In this document: in pieces, positions 62,937-64,000 of the stretch
Position numbering within the stretch: the first letter of the stretch is position 1
How the letters are laid out: each line of letters starts with the position of its first letter
NCBI RefSeq assembly: GCF_900177345.1
Contig: NZ_FWZT01000025.1
Span: 1 to 64,000 of the forward strand
Length of the DNA stretch: 64,000 bases
Origin: Pseudobacteriovorax antillogorgiicola
GTDB taxonomy: Bacteria > Bdellovibrionota_B > Oligoflexia > Oligoflexales > Oligoflexaceae
Direction: 5' to 3'
Notes under the pieces: generated by a model
The model's database searches: none
Told to the model about the DNA's origin: nothing
What the model saw: the letters and a program-made list of their open reading frames with translations, nothing else
Made by a program: the position numbers and the translations under genes

Positions 62937-64000
62937 ATGCTCGAAAACAAAGTTATTCAGAAATATCGCTTTCAATACTTGAAGTTGAGTCTTGATTTAG
63001 CAATTCTGAGCTACCTTATTATCTATCTCCTTAACATCTTTGTCGAATCCTATCAGCACAATCAGTTGATATTTCATACCTTCAGCATCCTTGTATTCCT
63101 AGGTTTGCGTTTGAGTTTTCACCGGCTGCCGATGCTCATAGCTTGGCTACTGATCGTTCTCGGCTTCCTCAATCTTTCGCTTACTATTTTAAAATCAGGA
63201 CCAGATATAAATCATGAGGGCTTTATCGTCCTTCCCGTATTGATATTGGCCTCAGTTTTTATCTTAGGGATTAGGCCAGGGCTAATTATTTACTTTATAT
63301 CCGTGCTTTTCACAGGCAGTATCTGGTTCTATGCTTACGATAGCGAGATGTTTTCCCCTCATCATCACAACCTATTCCTCACCCGAATCGTTGCCCTCAC
63401 ACTAACCCTTGTGGCCAGCTACTATTTTGATGCATTGTCCACTCGCTGTCTGAATGAAATCTCAAAATCACGAAAGATCATGGAGCAGAATGAACGCTTG
63501 TCTTCACTTGGAATGATGGCCGGCGGTATAGCCCATGAAATTAGTAACCCGCTCGCGATTTCCAAAGGCAGTCTTGCTATCATCCAGCAAGAAAAGCTTA
63601 CTCCCCAGAAAAAAGCCCACTGGCTTGAAAAAATGGATCACGCATTACAAAGAATTGAGGAGATTGTCGCATCGATTCGCATGTTTTCCAACAACCACAA
63701 CGATCAAAAAATTCTTCCTATTGATCTGCACCATGTATTCAGTGAGGTGTTTTCTGAGGTTCAAGATCGAGCCTGTCGCCTTGAGATTCAAATCGAAGCC
63801 CATCCCAGCTCGCGACCCATAGTTTGCAACCATTTCCACCTGTCAGCAATCCTCAAGACATGTATCGAGAATTCCCTTGATGCGATCGAAAAGCATGGAC
63901 CATCTCGCAATGGCAAGGTTAAAGTGATTCAGTACGAAGGGATGGATAGCAGACAACTGCATATAGTTGACAATGCGAGCCTACCACCTGACACCACCCT
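62937..64000 (+). CDS. Membrane sensor histidine kinase, cut by the right edge
   Basis: The frame is open from ATG 62937 to the window end (354 codons). About six membrane helices fill residues 1-170 (for example SYLIIYLLNIFV and VALTLTLVASYYF) with no obvious periplasmic domain. Then come the H-box GGIAHEISNPLAI, a HisKA four-helix stretch, the N-box KTCIENSLDAIEKHG and the start of the G1 box as VDNASLPP. It should autophosphorylate on the H-box His. The ATP-binding end and any receiver lie beyond the window. No partner regulator is visible. Confidence 0.9.
   Translation, partial: MLENKVIQKYRFQYLKLSLDLAILSYLIIYLLNIFVESYQHNQLIFHTFSILVFLGLRLSFHRLPMLIAWLLIVLGFLNLSLTILKSGPDINHEGFIVLPVLILASVFILGIRPGLIIYFISVLFTGSIWFYAYDSEMFSPHHHNLFLTRIVALTLTLVASYYFDALSTRCLNEISKSRKIMEQNERLSSLGMMAGGIAHEISNPLAISKGSLAIIQQEKLTPQKKAHWLEKMDHALQRIEEIVASIRMFSNNHNDQKILPIDLHHVFSEVFSEVQDRACRLEIQIEAHPSSRPIVCNHFHLSAILKTCIENSLDAIEKHGPSRNGKVKVIQYEGMDSRQLHIVDNASLPPDTT

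Noticed and set aside
1-64000. CRISPR arrays, complete insertion sequences, prophage or restriction systems
   Set aside because: No regular spaced repeats, transposase with terminal repeats, phage structural genes or methylase/nuclease pairs were seen apart from the Rpn fragment at the left edge.

Overview
The window reads as about 64 kb of chromosome from a flagellated, Gram-negative (LPS-making) bacterium of moderate GC. The mix of genes suggests the Bdellovibrionota/Oligoflexia: a flgBC-fliEFHIJ cluster led by an AMIN/TPR protein and a REC-less sigma-54 activator, a MotE-like chaperone, FlbD, a prkA-DUF444-spoVR operon, an LpxH-like phosphoesterase, many exported TPR or barrel proteins, and a Ser/Thr kinase. 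This placement is an inference from gene content and was not tested with a marker tree. There are no rRNA or tRNA genes, no CRISPR array and no complete insertion sequence. Both ends cut genes: an Rpn/YhgA-type nuclease at the left and a sensor histidine kinase at the right.

Layout. 1-4.8 kb: Rpn fragment, Ser/Thr kinase, ribbon-helix-helix protein, response regulator, ung and a membrane protein. 4.8-8.8 kb: class Ia ribonucleotide reductase nrdAB, with a regulatory region holding DnaA boxes and a pair of NrdR-like boxes. 8.8-11.5 kb: a REC-CheX fusion and hldE. 11.6-22 kb: flagellar operon under a sigma-54 promoter, without fliG. 22-27.5 kb: eukaryote-like acyltransferase, an orphan permease pair, fmt, purN and small or exported genes. 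27.6-34.9 kb: ChaN-like protein, a divergent winged-helix/exported pair, a chemoreceptor, and a TPR-flbD operon. 35-42.7 kb: prfB with a programmed +1 frameshift, then prkA-DUF444-spoVR and a candidate barrel protein. 43-47.5 kb: dihaem cytochrome lipoprotein, 7TMR-DISM cyclase and LpxH-like gene. 47.8-53.2 kb: acpP, rpiB, glyA, nrdR, ribE, ribBX, ribH, nusB. 53.2-57.8 kb: thrABC on the minus strand. 58-64 kb: ALDH7-type dehydrogenase, enoyl-CoA hydratase, beta-lactamase-fold lipoprotein and sensor kinase.

The most interesting pattern is regulatory. Five scattered genes (Ser/Thr kinase, REC-CheX, chemoreceptor, dihaem lipoprotein, 7TMR cyclase) are preceded by sequences matching the flagellar sigma-28 (FliA) promoter, TAAA-N15/16-[GT]CCGAWRR-like. 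The flagellar structural operon instead has a near-perfect sigma-54 promoter and encodes a sigma-54 activator. This suggests a two-tier flagellar hierarchy whose late class includes signalling and redox genes not normally counted as flagellar. The nrdAB regulatory region and the nrdR gene lie in the same window and probably form one circuit. RibBX (a RibBA with a dead GTP cyclohydrolase domain), the missing ribD, the missing fliG and the lone truncated DppB/DppC pair all point to partner genes elsewhere in the genome.
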